In this document: positions 50,305-60,209 of the stretch, in pieces
How the letters are laid out: each line of letters begins with the position of its first letter
How positions within the stretch are numbered: position 1 is the stretch's first letter
Origin: Candidatus Rokuibacteriota bacterium
GTDB taxonomy: Bacteria; Methylomirabilota; Methylomirabilia; Rokubacteriales; CSP1-6
NCBI GenBank assembly: GCA_003220495.1
Contig: QHSP01000031.1
Coordinates: 1 to 64,000, forward strand
DNA length: 64,000 nucleotides
Reading direction: 5' to 3'
Translations under genes and position numbers: made by a program
The notes under the pieces: model-generated
Database searches by the model: none
What the model was told of the DNA's origin: nothing
What the model saw: only the letters and a program-made list of their open reading frames with translations

Positions 50305-51338
50305 CGACGCCGGTCCTCCGGGTCAACGATCTCCGGGTTCATTTCTTTCTGGATGAGGGGCTCGTCCGCGCGGTCGACGGCGTGAGCTTCGAGGTGCATC
50401 CCGGCCAGGTCGTCGGGATCGTCGGCGAGAGCGGGTGCGGCAAGAGCGTGACGATGAAGGCGATCCTCCAGATCGTCGAGCCGCCCGGGCGCATCGTCGG
50501 CGGCCAGATCCTCTTTCAGAAGGACTCGGGAGCGGCGATCGACCTGACCCGGCTCTCGCCGAAGGGCGCCGAGCTTCGGGCGATCCGCGGCGCCGAGATC
50601 GCGCTGATCCCGCAGGAGCCGATGGCGGCGTTCAGCCCGGTCCACTCGGTGGGCGAGCAGATCATCGAAGCGCTCACGCTTCACGAGCGCCAGTGGCGGC
50701 CGCGCGGCCCGCGCCTCTCCCGGGCCGAAGCGCGATCGATGACCGTCGATCTCTTCCGCAGCGTCGGGATCTCGATGCCGGCCGAGCGCATCGACGCCTA
50801 TTCGTGGCAGCTCTCTGGCGGGCTCCGCCAGCGCGCCATGATCGCGATGGCGCTGTCGTGCCGGCCGCGGATCCTGATCGCCGACGAGCCGACCACCGCG
50901 GTCGACGTGACCACACAGGCCCAGATCTTGAATCTCCTCCGCGACCTGCAGCGTCAGCACGGAACGGCGATCGTCTTCATCACGCACGACCTCGGCGTGA
51001 TCGCGCAGATGGCGCGCTACGTCGTCGTGATGTACCTCGGGCGCGTGATGGAGCAGGGCGCGGTGGAGGAGATCTTCCACGCGCCGAAGCATCCCTACAC
51101 GCGGGCGCTCCTGAAGTCGATCCCGAGCATGAACGTACCGCCCCGCACTTTGCTGCCGACCATCGCCGGATCGATCCCGCACCCCCTCGGACGCCCTCGC
51201 GGCTGCCCCTTCCACCCGCGCTGCCCGGACGCGATCCCCGGCGTTTGCGCCGAGCGGGTGCCGGCGCTCCGGCCGATCGGGTCGACTCAGCTCGCGAGCT
51301 GCTTCCTCTACAACCGGGACGAGGCGAGCGAGCCGTGA
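50301..51338 (+). CDS. ABC transporter ATP-binding protein, dipeptide type (DppD-like)
   Basis: The GTG at 50301 overlaps the permease stop; 345 residues. Walker [11 protein letters not shown]-loop IPQEPMAAF, signature LSGGLRQR, Walker [10 protein letters not shown], switch His FITHDLGV. The C-terminal oligopeptide ABC domain has [15 protein letters not shown], the cysteine cluster that binds an iron-sulfur cluster in some members. It pairs with the next gene to form the ATPase heterodimer. Confidence 0.95.
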   Translation: MTTPVLRVNDLRVHFFLDEGLVRAVDGVSFEVHPGQVVGIVGESGCGKSVTMKAILQIVEPPGRIVGGQILFQKDSGAAIDLTRLSPKGAELRAIRGAEIALIPQEPMAAFSPVHSVGEQIIEALTLHERQWRPRGPRLSRAEARSMTVDLFRSVGISMPAERIDAYSWQLSGGLRQRAMIAMALSCRPRILIADEPTTAVDVTTQAQILNLLRDLQRQHGTAIVFITHDLGVIAQMARYVVVMYLGRVMEQGAVEEIFHAPKHPYTRALLKSIPSMNVPPRTLLPTIAGSIPHPLGRPRGCPFHPRCPDAIPGVCAERVPALRPIGSTQLASCFLYNRDEASEP

Positions 51339-52411
51339 GCGCGACGCGATGGCTCCTCGAGGTGCGCCGTCTGAAGAAATCCTTCCCGATTCGGCGCGGG
51401 TGGAACCGGAAGGTCGTGGGCGCGGTGGCGGCGGTCGACGACGTGAGCTTCACGATCCGCGAAGGCGAGACGCTCGGCCTCGTCGGCGAATCGGGGTGCG
51501 GCAAGACGACGACCGCGCGGTGCATCCTGCGCGCGATGGCGCCGACCAGCGGCGAGATCCTCTTCCGCGCGGCCGACGGCCGCGTGGTCGACCTGGCCCC
51601 GCTCTCCCGCGCGGAACTCCGTCCCCTGCGGCCGCAGATCCAGATGGTCTTCCAGGATCCGTTCGGCTCGCTCAATCCACGAATGACCATCTTCGATAAC
51701 GTCGGCGAGCCGCTGCTGGTCAACGGTCTCCGGGACCGCCGGGCTCGGCTCGAGCGCGTCGCCGATCTGCTCGAGCTCACCGGGCTGCGCCCCGAGCACA
51801 TGCACCGTTTCCCGCACGCGTTCTCGGGCGGCCAGCGCCAGCGTATCGGCATCGCGCGGGCGCTCGCGACCGAGCCCCGGCTCGTGGTGGCCGACGAGCC
51901 GGTGTCCGCGCTGGACGTCTCGGTGCAGGCGCAGGTGCTCAACCTCCTCCTCGAGCTCCAGCAGCGCCTGCACCTGACCCTGCTCTTCGTGGCCCACGAT
52001 CTCGCGGTCGTCAAGCACATCAGCGATCGCGTTGCGGTGATGTACGTCGGCCAGCTCGTGGAGCTCGCCACCGCCGAGGCGATCTTCCGGCATCCGCGCC
52101 ATCCCTACACCGCCGCGCTGATGCGGGCGGTGCCCGTACCCGACCCCCACGCGCCGAGCGGCGACGTCGCCCTGGCGGGAGAGGTGGCCAACCCCGCCAA
52201 TCCGCCGGCGGGCTGCTACTTCCACCCGCGCTGTCCGTTCACCATCGAGGCGTGCCGCACCGAGGCGCCGCCACTCCGCGAGATCGAGGCCGGGCACTTC
52301 GTGCGGTGCCATCGTGCGGACGAGCTGGTCCTGGCCGGCGTTGGCGCCGAGCCTGCGCGCGGCGCCCACGGCGTGGTAGATTCCCGGGGATCACAACGGG
52401 AGGACGTATGA
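51335..52411 (+). CDS. ABC transporter ATP-binding protein, dipeptide type (DppF-like)
   Basis: The GTG at 51335 overlaps the DppD-like stop; 358 residues. Walker [12 protein letters not shown]-loop VFQDPFGSL, signature FSGGQRQR, Walker [13 protein letters not shown], switch His [10 protein letters not shown]-terminal [13 protein letters not shown] as in the oligopeptide group. It completes the importer and overlaps the start of the TctC-like gene by 4 bases, suggesting read-through into it. Confidence 0.95.
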   Translation: MSATRWLLEVRRLKKSFPIRRGWNRKVVGAVAAVDDVSFTIREGETLGLVGESGCGKTTTARCILRAMAPTSGEILFRAADGRVVDLAPLSRAELRPLRPQIQMVFQDPFGSLNPRMTIFDNVGEPLLVNGLRDRRARLERVADLLELTGLRPEHMHRFPHAFSGGQRQRIGIARALATEPRLVVADEPVSALDVSVQAQVLNLLLELQQRLHLTLLFVAHDLAVVKHISDRVAVMYVGQLVELATAEAIFRHPRHPYTAALMRAVPVPDPHAPSGDVALAGEVANPANPPAGCYFHPRCPFTIEACRTEAPPLREIEAGHFVRCHRADELVLAGVGAEPARGAHGVVDSRGSQREDV

Positions 52412-53430
52412 GCAAGCGGCTTCTCGCTCTCTCGACCGTCGCAATCTTGCTGGCCGCGGGTAGCGGCGAAGCCCGGGCTCAATCCTTCTACGAGGGCAAG
52501 ACCATCCGGCTGGTCGTGGGCTTCGCTCCCGGCGGCGGCTTCGACACGTACGCGCGGGTGCTCTCGCGTCACATGGGGCGCCACATTCCCGGCAATCCGA
52601 CCGTCGTCGTCGAGAACATGACCGGCGCGGGCAGTCTCATCTCGGCGAATCACCTCTATCGTGTCGCGAAACCCGACGGTCTCACCATCGGGCATTTCAA
52701 CGGTGGGCTCTTTCTCGGTCAGGCGCTCGGCCAGCCCGGGATCGAGTTCGACGCGCGCAAGTTCGAGCTCATCGGGGCCCCGATCAAGGAAGACTCGGTC
52801 TGCGCGCTGACCCGGGCGAGCGGCATCACCTCGGTCGAGAAGTGGATGGCCGCGAAGACGCCGGTAAAGCTCGGCGGCGTCGCGCCCGGCGGAACCCCGG
52901 ACGCCAACGCCAGGATCTTGAAGGCGGCGCTCGGGCTGCCGATCCAGCTCGTCTCCGGCTACAAGGGCACGGCCGAGATCCGGCTCGCCGCGTCGTCCGG
53001 CGAGGTGGCCGGGGCATGCTGGTCGTGGGAATCGATGCGGTCGACCTGGCGCAGCGCGCTCGACTCGGGCGAAGTGGTCGCCGTGCTCCAGACGAGCTCC
53101 AGGACGTTTCCCGATCTGTCGGGCATTCCGCTCGCGCTCGGCCTCGCGAAGACCGACGAGGCTCGTCAGCTGATCAAGGTCGGCATCCAGAACGCCGCCG
53201 CCTTCGCTCGCCCCCTGGCGCTTCCGCCCGGCACGCCGAAGGACCGCGTTCTGGTTTTGCGAAAGGCCTTCCAGGAGACGCTGAAGGACCCGGCGTTCCT
53301 GGCCGAAGCCGAGAAGGCCAAGCTCACGCTGGACCCGGCCACGGCCGAGGATCTCGAGCGGATGGTCGCCGAGGCGCTTGCGCTCGAGCCCGCGCTCCTC
53401 GCGAAGCTGAAGGACATCCTCTACAAGTAA
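52408..53430 (+). CDS. Tripartite tricarboxylate transporter binding protein (TctC/Bug family)
   Basis: ATG 52408 follows ACGGGAGGA and overlaps the previous stop; 340 residues with a signal peptide ending EARAQ. TctC/Bug features: [69 protein letters not shown]. It would capture a carboxylate for a TctA/TctB permease. The only such permease in the window is the fusion at 10891, more than 40 kb away. Placement directly behind an ABC operon is unusual. Confidence 0.92.
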   Translation: MSKRLLALSTVAILLAAGSGEARAQSFYEGKTIRLVVGFAPGGGFDTYARVLSRHMGRHIPGNPTVVVENMTGAGSLISANHLYRVAKPDGLTIGHFNGGLFLGQALGQPGIEFDARKFELIGAPIKEDSVCALTRASGITSVEKWMAAKTPVKLGGVAPGGTPDANARILKAALGLPIQLVSGYKGTAEIRLAASSGEVAGACWSWESMRSTWRSALDSGEVVAVLQTSSRTFPDLSGIPLALGLAKTDEARQLIKVGIQNAAAFARPLALPPGTPKDRVLVLRKAFQETLKDPAFLAEAEKAKLTLDPATAEDLERMVAEALALEPALLAKLKDILYK

Positions 53431-54632
53431 CCGCGCCGCTCGGGGGGCGTCGAGGTGCCCAAGGTGAAGAACGCGCTACTCAGCGCGAGCCCCCCCGCGG
53501 CCAGGACGAAGGCCGGCACGTAGCTGCCCATCGCGTCGTAGATGAAGCCGGCCGCGGTCGGGCCGAGCGCCGCACCGCACCGCCAGCCGAGGCTCAAGAC
53601 ACCCATGACCGCGCCGATCGCCCGAACGCCGAACGTCTCGACCGCGCCCTTCACGAGCGTCGTGTCGCTGCCGGCGGCCGACAGCCCGAACCCGAACAGC
53701 AGGAAGTCGAGGGTCGACAGCGACGGCGCGGCGACGATCGCCAGGAGCGAGACGATCTGGATCGTCAGGCAGAACCAGAACGTCGGCTTCGTGCCGACGC
53801 GGTCGGAGACGACCCCGAAGAGAATTCGCCCCACGATCGTGCCGGTACCCAGGATCGTCAGCGCCAGCGAGGCGCGCTCGAGCGTGACGCCCTGATCCTT
53901 CACGTACGACACCAGGTGAATCGACATCATCATCTGGTTGAACCCGAGCAGCATCCACGCCGTCACCAGAAGCCACAGGCGGCGATCGGCCAGCGCCTCG
54001 CCGAGGCTCGAGCCTCCCGACGCGGCCGCGCGATCGGTGTCGGTGCGGCCGCCCGCCGCGGCCGGCGGGAACCGCGTGAGCATGCTGCCGGGGATGGCGA
54101 GGACCCAGACGAGGGCGCCGAGGACGAGATACGTGGTCCGCCAGCCGAAGCGCGCGATCAGGGAGGCGGACAGACGCGGACCGGTCACGAAGGCCAGGTT
54201 GAGCCCGGCCAGAAGGATGCCCAGCGCCAGACCGCGCCGATCGACGAACCAGCGCGACACCGTCGTGGTCGGCACCAGATAGACCGACGACATCGCGACT
54301 CCGAGCAGCACTCCGAGCACGAGATAGAGGTGCCACAGCGCGTCGATCCGCGAGGCGAGCGCGAAGAGGGCGCCGACGAACAGCGCGCTCGTCGTCAGGA
54401 TCAGGCGCGGGCCGTAGCGATCGCTGGCCGCGCCGACGGCGAACGCGATGAGGCCGCCGATGATCAAGTTCAGCGACGGCGCGATCGAGATCGCGCCGCG
54501 GCTCCAGCCGAACTCACCCGCCAATACCGGAAGGAACACGCCGAACCCGGCGTGCGAGTTCCAGACACCGAACATGACGAGCGAGCACGCGCCTACCACC
54601 ACCCAGCCCTGCCGGCGGCGGACGTCGGACAT
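53421..54632 (-). CDS. Major facilitator superfamily (MFS) transporter
   Basis: ATG 54632 is the start; 403 residues and about twelve helices. GAASDRYGPRLILTTSALFVGALFALASR is the loop 2-3 motif (D-R-x-G-x-R) of MFS. SDRVGTKPTFWFCLTIQ is its repeat after helix 8. The general pattern is near monocarboxylate/oxalate-formate antiporters (WNSHAGFGVFLPVLAGEFGWSRGAISIAPSLNL). Substrate not resolved. The 3' end overlaps the TctC gene end by 10 bases on the opposite strand. Confidence 0.9.
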   Translation of the reverse strand: MSDVRRRQGWVVVGACSLVMFGVWNSHAGFGVFLPVLAGEFGWSRGAISIAPSLNLIIGGLIAFAVGAASDRYGPRLILTTSALFVGALFALASRIDALWHLYLVLGVLLGVAMSSVYLVPTTTVSRWFVDRRGLALGILLAGLNLAFVTGPRLSASLIARFGWRTTYLVLGALVWVLAIPGSMLTRFPPAAAGGRTDTDRAAASGGSSLGEALADRRLWLLVTAWMLLGFNQMMMSIHLVSYVKDQGVTLERASLALTILGTGTIVGRILFGVVSDRVGTKPTFWFCLTIQIVSLLAIVAAPSLSTLDFLLFGFGLSAAGSDTTLVKGAVETFGVRAIGAVMGVLSLGWRCGAALGPTAAGFIYDAMGSYVPAFVLAAGGLALSSAFFTLGTSTPPERRGYL

Positions 54633-54797
54633 GTGGTCGCGATGATAACCGCGCGGCGGAGCGAAACCTACCAATGGCAACAGATCGACCAGGACGTCCG
54701 CGTTCACGCGCGCGGTTCCGGAAAGAGCGCTCACAATTTTTCAATCGTTTGGCTCTCGACGCGTCGTGGCACATCGGTTGCTCGTCTCACTAGCTCG

Positions 54798-56852
54798 GTG
54801 ACCCCGGCTGCTCGTCCCGAATTCGGGCCTCCTCGCCTGGTCGCGCTCCAGGGCGGCGCTCTCTCGATCCAGAACGGCGCGGCGCGCCGTCACGCCGCGG
54901 TCCTCCGGCTCGGCGACCTGCTCGTCTCCGAGGGTCTCGCGACCCACGCGCAGATCCAGAAGGCGCTCCGACTGCAGAGCCAGTCGAAGACGTACATGCT
55001 GCTCGGCCACATCCTCGTCGCCCAGAAGGTGATGACGCGGTCCCAGCTCCTGTCGGTCCTCGACCGCCATCGGCGACGCTCGAAGCTCGGCGAGCTGCTG
55101 GTCAAGTCGCAGGCGATCACGTCGAGCCAGCTCGAGATGGCGCTCACCGAGCAGCGCCGCTTGAAACAGACGCTCGGCGAAGTGGTCGTCCGGCTGAAGT
55201 TCGTGACCGAAGAACAGATGCGACGAGCGCTGTGCCAGCAGCTCCACATCAACTTCTTCGATCTCGACTCGATCGTGCTCGACCAGGCCTTGCGAGGGCT
55301 CATCAACCCGCGGTTTGCCCGCAAGCGGCTCGTCGTGCCGATCGCGCGCGTGGCCCAGACCCTGGTCGTCGCGTTGGACGACCCGACGCGGACCGCCGTC
55401 ATCGACGACCTCAAGGCGAGCACCGGACTCGACATCGAGGTGATCACGTCGACGACGGCCAGCATCCGCCGGGCCCTCGAGCAGATGTATCCCACGCCCG
55501 CGGCGCCGGGTGCCGCCGAGCCGGCGCTCGCCGCCGTCGGCCACCAGGCCCCCACGATCGTCGGCGAGCCGAACATCCTGAGCTTCGAGGAGATCGACCG
55601 GCTCACGGAAGAGAAGCTCACGTACGTCGACGTCCATCACGCCGCGGAAGGCACCGCGAGCATGGTGCGACGACTCCTGAGGCTGGCCATCGAGTGGGGA
55701 GCCTCCGACATCCATCTCGAAGCGGTGGAGCACGGGCTCCAGACGCGTTTTCGCATCGACGGCGTCCTGCAGGAGCTCGAGCTGGACGACCTCGACGAGA
55801 CGCTGAACGTGAATCGCGGCAAGCTCTTGTCGCGGCTCAAGATCCTGAGCAAGCTCGACATCGCCGAGCGACGCCGGCCTCAGGACGGTAGCTTCCGCGC
55901 ACGCCTGGCGCGCGACGGACAGACCGCCACCGTCGATTTCCGCGTCTCGATCATCCCGGGCTACTACGGCGAGAGCGCGGTGATCCGGATCCTCGACCCC
56001 CGCGGCCTTCCGCAATCGGTGGAGGGGCTCGGCCTGCGCGCACCCGTCGCGCTGCGGCTGCGGCAGCTCCTCCGATCGTCCACCGGGATTGTCCTGGTCA
56101 CGGGTCCCACCGGCTCCGGCAAGAGCACCTCGCTCTTCGGCGCGCTCAAGAGCGTCTACCAGCCGGGCATCAAGATCCTCACCGCCGAGAACCCGATCGA
56201 GTACGTCTGCGATGCCTTCCGGCAGCACGAGGTCGACGAGCGCCTCGGGAACACCTTCGCCAAGTTCCTGCGCTCGTTCCTCCGGCACGATCCGGACGTG
56301 ATCATGATCGGCGAGATCCGGGACGGCGAGACCGCGAATCTGGCGTTCCGGGCGGCCCAGACGGGTCACCTCGTGCTCAGCACCCTTCACACGAACGACG
56401 CGATCAGCGCGCTGCCCCGGCTTCTCGATCTCGGCGTCGACGCCAACCTGATCGCCTCGTCACTGCTGGGCGTGCTCTCGCAGCGACTGGCGCGGGAGGT
56501 CTGCGCCGAATGCCGCGAGCGCTACGCACCGCCGCGAGAGCTCCTGGAGGAAACCTTCGGGAAGCCGCCGCTCGACTTCGGATGGTTCCGGGGCGTCGGC
56601 TGCGCGGCGTGCAACTACACGGGCTACCGCGGTCGCATGATGCTCTCGGAGCTGTGGACGCCGAACGACGCGGACATCGTGCTGATCAACAAAGGGGCCC
56701 CCTTCGAGGAGGTCCGGGAGAGCGCCCGGAAGACGACGCTCTCCATGGCCGACGACGTCGCCGAGAAGCTCGCGCTGGGCCGGACGAATCTCGAGGAGCT
56801 CATCCGGGCGCTCCCCCACTCGGCGCTCCGCCAGCTCCAGCTCAGGACGTAG
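54798..56852 (+). CDS. Type II/IV secretion ATPase (PilB/GspE family) with MshEN-like N terminus
   Basis: GTG 54798 gives 684 residues; the frame remains open upstream but that part is antisense of the MFS gene. Four N-terminal repeats begin at residues 38, 69, 97 and 126 with L-G-x2-L/I/V. The first matches the c-di-GMP-binding MshEN consensus (R-L-G...G-L...L...Q). The catalytic domain has Walker A GPTGSGKS (436-443), Walker B region DPDVIMIGEIRDGE (498-511), His box LSTLHTND, and zinc Cys569, Cys572, Cys602 and Cys605. Such ATPases drive type IV pili, type II secretion or competence. No other pilus or secretion gene is nearby. Confidence 0.9.
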   Translation: MTPAARPEFGPPRLVALQGGALSIQNGAARRHAAVLRLGDLLVSEGLATHAQIQKALRLQSQSKTYMLLGHILVAQKVMTRSQLLSVLDRHRRRSKLGELLVKSQAITSSQLEMALTEQRRLKQTLGEVVVRLKFVTEEQMRRALCQQLHINFFDLDSIVLDQALRGLINPRFARKRLVVPIARVAQTLVVALDDPTRTAVIDDLKASTGLDIEVITSTTASIRRALEQMYPTPAAPGAAEPALAAVGHQAPTIVGEPNILSFEEIDRLTEEKLTYVDVHHAAEGTASMVRRLLRLAIEWGASDIHLEAVEHGLQTRFRIDGVLQELELDDLDETLNVNRGKLLSRLKILSKLDIAERRRPQDGSFRARLARDGQTATVDFRVSIIPGYYGESAVIRILDPRGLPQSVEGLGLRAPVALRLRQLLRSSTGIVLVTGPTGSGKSTSLFGALKSVYQPGIKILTAENPIEYVCDAFRQHEVDERLGNTFAKFLRSFLRHDPDVIMIGEIRDGETANLAFRAAQTGHLVLSTLHTNDAISALPRLLDLGVDANLIASSLLGVLSQRLAREVCAECRERYAPPRELLEETFGKPPLDFGWFRGVGCAACNYTGYRGRMMLSELWTPNDADIVLINKGAPFEEVRESARKTTLSMADDVAEKLALGRTNLEELIRALPHSALRQLQLRT

Positions 56853-56867
56853 GTCCTGAGCTCGCCG

Positions 56868-58010
56868 TCAGCGGATCAGCCCGTAGAACTTCCCCGCGTT
56901 CTCGCAGGTGATCTTGTCGACGACGCCCACCGGGAGATGGCCGAACTGCTCCTGGATGTAACGCGATGACTGGGGCCAGACGCCGTCGGGGTGCGGATAG
57001 TCCGACCCCCACATGAGCGTCTCGACGCCCATGTCCTCGATCAGCTTGGTGCCGATCGGATCGAACTGGAAGGTCGCGCGGCACTGCCGGCGCCAGTAGT
57101 CGCTCGGCTTCATCGTGAGCCCGAGGTCGCGGAAGCGGTCCTCCCACTCGAAGTCCATGCGGTCGAGCGCGTACGGGATCCAGCCGATCCCGCTCTCGCC
57201 GAACGAGATCCGGATGTTGGGGTAGCGCTCGAGGACGGCGGCCCCGATCACTGCCGCCAAAATGTTGACGAGGTTCATCTGGAAACCGGCCACGCTCGTG
57301 AAGAAGGCCGCGCGGCGGGTCTGACCCGTCTGGCGCTCGCGGACGCCCGGCGGAAGCGACGGGAACGTGTGGAAGTGCAGCGGCAGGTTCACGTCGTTCA
57401 CGGCTTGCCAGAGCGGCTCCCAGATCGGGTGCCACATGGGCTCCATGTCCCACGAGCACGAGAGCTCGAGGCCGCGCAGCCCGAGCCGCGCCACCCGATA
57501 GATCTCCTTGACCGCCGCGTCGAGGTTACCGTACGGCAGGCACGCTAGGCCGACGTGCCGCTCGGGGTAGGGCTTGCAGAACTCCACGAGCCAGTCGTTG
57601 TAGATCCGGAACATTTCCCCGGCCGCCTCGTGGTCGCCCAGTCGCGTCGCGGCGCCGAGGATGCCGAAGAGGACCTCCGCCTGGACGCCGTCACGATCCA
57701 TGTCCTTCACGCGCAGGTGCGGGTCACCCGGGCGGCGGATTCCCCTCTTGCCGTCGTCGTAGAGCCCGGTCGCCGCCATCACGTCCACGCGCCGATTCTG
57801 TCCGGGCACGTACTTCGTGCCCGTCGACCCGATGCCGCCGACGAGCCCGAACGGCGCGCCCTTTTTCGTGGTCCACTGCGGGCCGTCGGGCCCGTCCACG
57901 ACATAGGGCATGCGGTCCTTCATGAGCGCGGAGGCATTCGAGGTGAACAGATCGGGTGGCAGCCAGGGCATGTCGATGTGGCAGTCGGCCGAGATCCGCG
58001 TGTAGTGCAT
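56868..58010 (-). CDS. Amidohydrolase 2-family metal-dependent hydrolase or decarboxylase
   Basis: ATG 58010 follows AAGGAGG, giving 380 residues. The N terminus is ISADCHIDMPWLPPDLF with the metal D-x-H, then DMDRDGVQAEVLFGIL, YNDWLVEFCKPYPERHVGLACLPYGN, LPLHFHTFP with the second His region, FGESGIGWIPYALDRMDFEWEDR and WGSDYPHPDGVWPQS with the catalytic Asp. It is a paralogue of the protein at 7671. The substrate is unknown; aromatic decarboxylation or lactone hydrolysis are family options. Confidence 0.9.
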   Translation of the reverse strand: MHYTRISADCHIDMPWLPPDLFTSNASALMKDRMPYVVDGPDGPQWTTKKGAPFGLVGGIGSTGTKYVPGQNRRVDVMAATGLYDDGKRGIRRPGDPHLRVKDMDRDGVQAEVLFGILGAATRLGDHEAAGEMFRIYNDWLVEFCKPYPERHVGLACLPYGNLDAAVKEIYRVARLGLRGLELSCSWDMEPMWHPIWEPLWQAVNDVNLPLHFHTFPSLPPGVRERQTGQTRRAAFFTSVAGFQMNLVNILAAVIGAAVLERYPNIRISFGESGIGWIPYALDRMDFEWEDRFRDLGLTMKPSDYWRRQCRATFQFDPIGTKLIEDMGVETLMWGSDYPHPDGVWPQSSRYIQEQFGHLPVGVVDKITCENAGKFYGLIR

Positions 58011-58094
58011 GTCGCCCTCCTTCAAACTGACGCGATGCTAGTCCCGGAGCGCCCCCTGGGCAAGCGAAGACTCGAGCGGCTACACTCGACAGTC

Positions 58095-58676
58095 ATGGAA
58101 CGGAGCGCGCGGCAGCGCCGGACGAGCGACACGACCGTCGTCGGCGTCATCGCCGACACGCACGGGCTTCTGAGGCCCGAGGCGGTCGCGGCGCTGACGT
58201 CCGTCGACCTGATCGTGCATGCCGGGGACATCGGCTCCGCCGCGCTCCTCGACGAGCTCGCCACGATCGCACCGGTCCTCGCCGTACGCGGCAACAACGA
58301 CCGCGACGGCTGGGCGGCGTCGCTTCCGGAGACCGTGACGACCGAGATCGCTGGAGTCCGCCTGCACGTCGTGCACGACCTCAAGATGCTGCGGGGCGGC
58401 CCGGCCCGGCTGGGCGTCGACGTGGTCATCTCGGGCCATTCGCACAAGCCGAGCGTGGAGCACCGGTCGGGGGTCCTGCTCCTCAATCCCGGAAGCGCCG
58501 GCCCGCGCCGCTTCAGCCTGCCGATCGCCGTGGCTCGCCTGAGCCTCGGTCCCTCGGGCGCCCGGGCCGAAATCGTCGAGCTCGATGTCGCGCTCCGTAC
58601 GGGACCGCGTCGCCGCACGGCGCGCCGAAGCGGCCTTGACGGGGCCAAGGCGCGCGGCGCAGTATCGCCCCCATGA
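58095..58676 (+). CDS. Metallophosphoesterase, YfcE/MJ0936 type
   Basis: ATG 58095 gives 193 residues. Motifs of the calcineurin-like phosphodiesterase are in order: VIADTHG, VHAGDIGS, VRGNNDRDG, HVVHDLK, ISGHSHKPS. Together they bind two metal ions. The core ends near residue 160; a basic tail of about 30 residues follows. The group hydrolyses small phosphodiesters. Stop and the following UbiD-like start overlap by 4 bases. Confidence 0.92.
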   Translation: MERSARQRRTSDTTVVGVIADTHGLLRPEAVAALTSVDLIVHAGDIGSAALLDELATIAPVLAVRGNNDRDGWAASLPETVTTEIAGVRLHVVHDLKMLRGGPARLGVDVVISGHSHKPSVEHRSGVLLLNPGSAGPRRFSLPIAVARLSLGPSGARAEIVELDVALRTGPRRRTARRSGLDGAKARGAVSPP

Positions 58677-60202
58677 AAAAGGACATCTCGAGCCTTCGCT
58701 CGACCCTCGAATACCTGGAGGCCGCCGGCGAGCTGGTCACGACGGACGTCGAGGTCGATCCGCACCTCGAGGTCGCGGCGATCCAGAAGCGCTTCGACGG
58801 CGGCGCCGCGCTGCTCTTCAACAAGGTCAAGGGCTATCCGAACGCGCGCATCTGCAACAACATCTTCGCCAGCGCCGAGCGCATCGCCCGGCTCCTGGAC
58901 CTCGACGATCCGCGAAAGCTCAAGCACAAGGTCGCCGACGCGCTGCGGGCTCCCCTGCCCCCGGTCGAGGTGAACGACGGGCCTTGCCAGGAAGTGGTCG
59001 TGACGAAGGACATCGACGTGTGGGACGTGATCCCGATGATCTCGCACTCGGACAGCGATCCCGGCCGCACCCTGGGCGCCGGCACCACGGTCGTGCGGGG
59101 CATGCATTTCTGGGGCGGCTCCCACATCGGCTACAACCGCATGAACTTCCGCGGGCCCGACTACTCGAGCTTCCAGATCTCGCCGGGCTCGCACATGGAC
59201 CAGGTCGCGACCCACTGGTACCGCAAGGGTCCCATCCCCGTCACGATCAACATCGGGATCCCGCCGACCTGCACGATGATGGCGGGCTCTGGATTCACGT
59301 ACGTGATCCTGCCGCGCGGGTGCGACGAGCTCGGGGTGGCGGGCGCGCTCCAGGGTTATCCGGTCGAGCTCGTGCGCGCGCGGACGCAGGACGCCTGGTC
59401 GATCGCGAACGCGGAGTACGTCGTCGAGGGCTACATCGACACGACCCAGAAGGTCTGGGAGAGCCCGCTCGCCGAGAAGGACGACGCGCAGGGCGTTCAT
59501 CCGTTCCACCCGGAGTGGTCGGGCTACATGGGCAAGTCGTATCGGACGTACAAGTTCCAGGCGACGGCGATCACGCACCGGGCCGACCGGCCGCTCTATT
59601 ACGGGCTCATCGTCCACGGCATGGACGAGCACTTCATCGATGGCGTGGTGCGCGAAGCGTGCTTCCTCGAGCTCGCCGAGCGGATCGTGCCCGGCCTCTG
59701 CGTCGACACGCACATCCCCATGGGCATGACCGACTGGGGCGGCGTGATCTTCCAGGTCAAGAAGCGGCGCGCCCGCGACGAGGGCCTGCAGCGCAACATC
59801 CTGACGGCCGCGCTCTCGATCTCGCTGGGAGCGCGCCTCGGCATTGTCGTCGACGAGGACGTCGACATCTACAACATCGAGGACGTCCTGTGGGCGCTCA
59901 CGACCCGCGTGAACCCCAAGGAGGACATCCTGACGATCTGTGAGGGCGGCTTCGGCCAGACCTTCCAGCCTGCCGAGCGCAGCTCGGCCGGCGATCGCCA
60001 GTGGACGCAGAGCAACATCCGGTTCTCGGGCGCGCTGGGCATCGACGCGACGCGCCCGTTCATCTACAAGGACGCGTTCGAGCGGGCCCGCTACAACGTC
60101 GAGGTCGTGGATCTCGCCAAGTTCTATTCGCCCGAGCAGATCGAGAAGGCGAAGGCCGGACAACGCGACTACGCCAAGTTTCTGGCGGAGCGCGGGATCT
60201 GA
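58673..60202 (+). CDS. UbiD-family decarboxylase
   Basis: The 509 residues are alignable with UbiD/Fdc over the full length: SLRSTLEYLEAAGELVTTDVEVDPHLEVAAI, PRKLKHKVADALRAPLPP, GGSHIGYNRMNFRGPDYSSFQISPGSHM, INIGIPPTCTMMAGS, and VVDEDVDIYNIEDVLWALTTRVNP near the end. The family uses prenylated FMN, made by a UbiX partner, which is not in the window. It decarboxylates aromatic or alpha,beta-unsaturated acids. It probably reads through from the phosphodiesterase gene. Confidence 0.92.
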   Translation: MKKDISSLRSTLEYLEAAGELVTTDVEVDPHLEVAAIQKRFDGGAALLFNKVKGYPNARICNNIFASAERIARLLDLDDPRKLKHKVADALRAPLPPVEVNDGPCQEVVVTKDIDVWDVIPMISHSDSDPGRTLGAGTTVVRGMHFWGGSHIGYNRMNFRGPDYSSFQISPGSHMDQVATHWYRKGPIPVTINIGIPPTCTMMAGSGFTYVILPRGCDELGVAGALQGYPVELVRARTQDAWSIANAEYVVEGYIDTTQKVWESPLAEKDDAQGVHPFHPEWSGYMGKSYRTYKFQATAITHRADRPLYYGLIVHGMDEHFIDGVVREACFLELAERIVPGLCVDTHIPMGMTDWGGVIFQVKKRRARDEGLQRNILTAALSISLGARLGIVVDEDVDIYNIEDVLWALTTRVNPKEDILTICEGGFGQTFQPAERSSAGDRQWTQSNIRFSGALGIDATRPFIYKDAFERARYNVEVVDLAKFYSPEQIEKAKAGQRDYAKFLAERGI

Positions 60203-60209
60203 CGACCGC

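Noticed and set aside
52842-54797. Upstream extension of the secretion ATPase frame by about 650 codons
   Set aside because: It covers the TctC gene in another frame and the MFS gene in antisense. The encoded residues are Arg/Glu-rich and the conserved ATPase N terminus begins after 54798.
58022-60163. Minus-strand open frame of about 710 codons
   Set aside because: It is antisense to the UbiD-like gene, whose full-length family match decides the strand.
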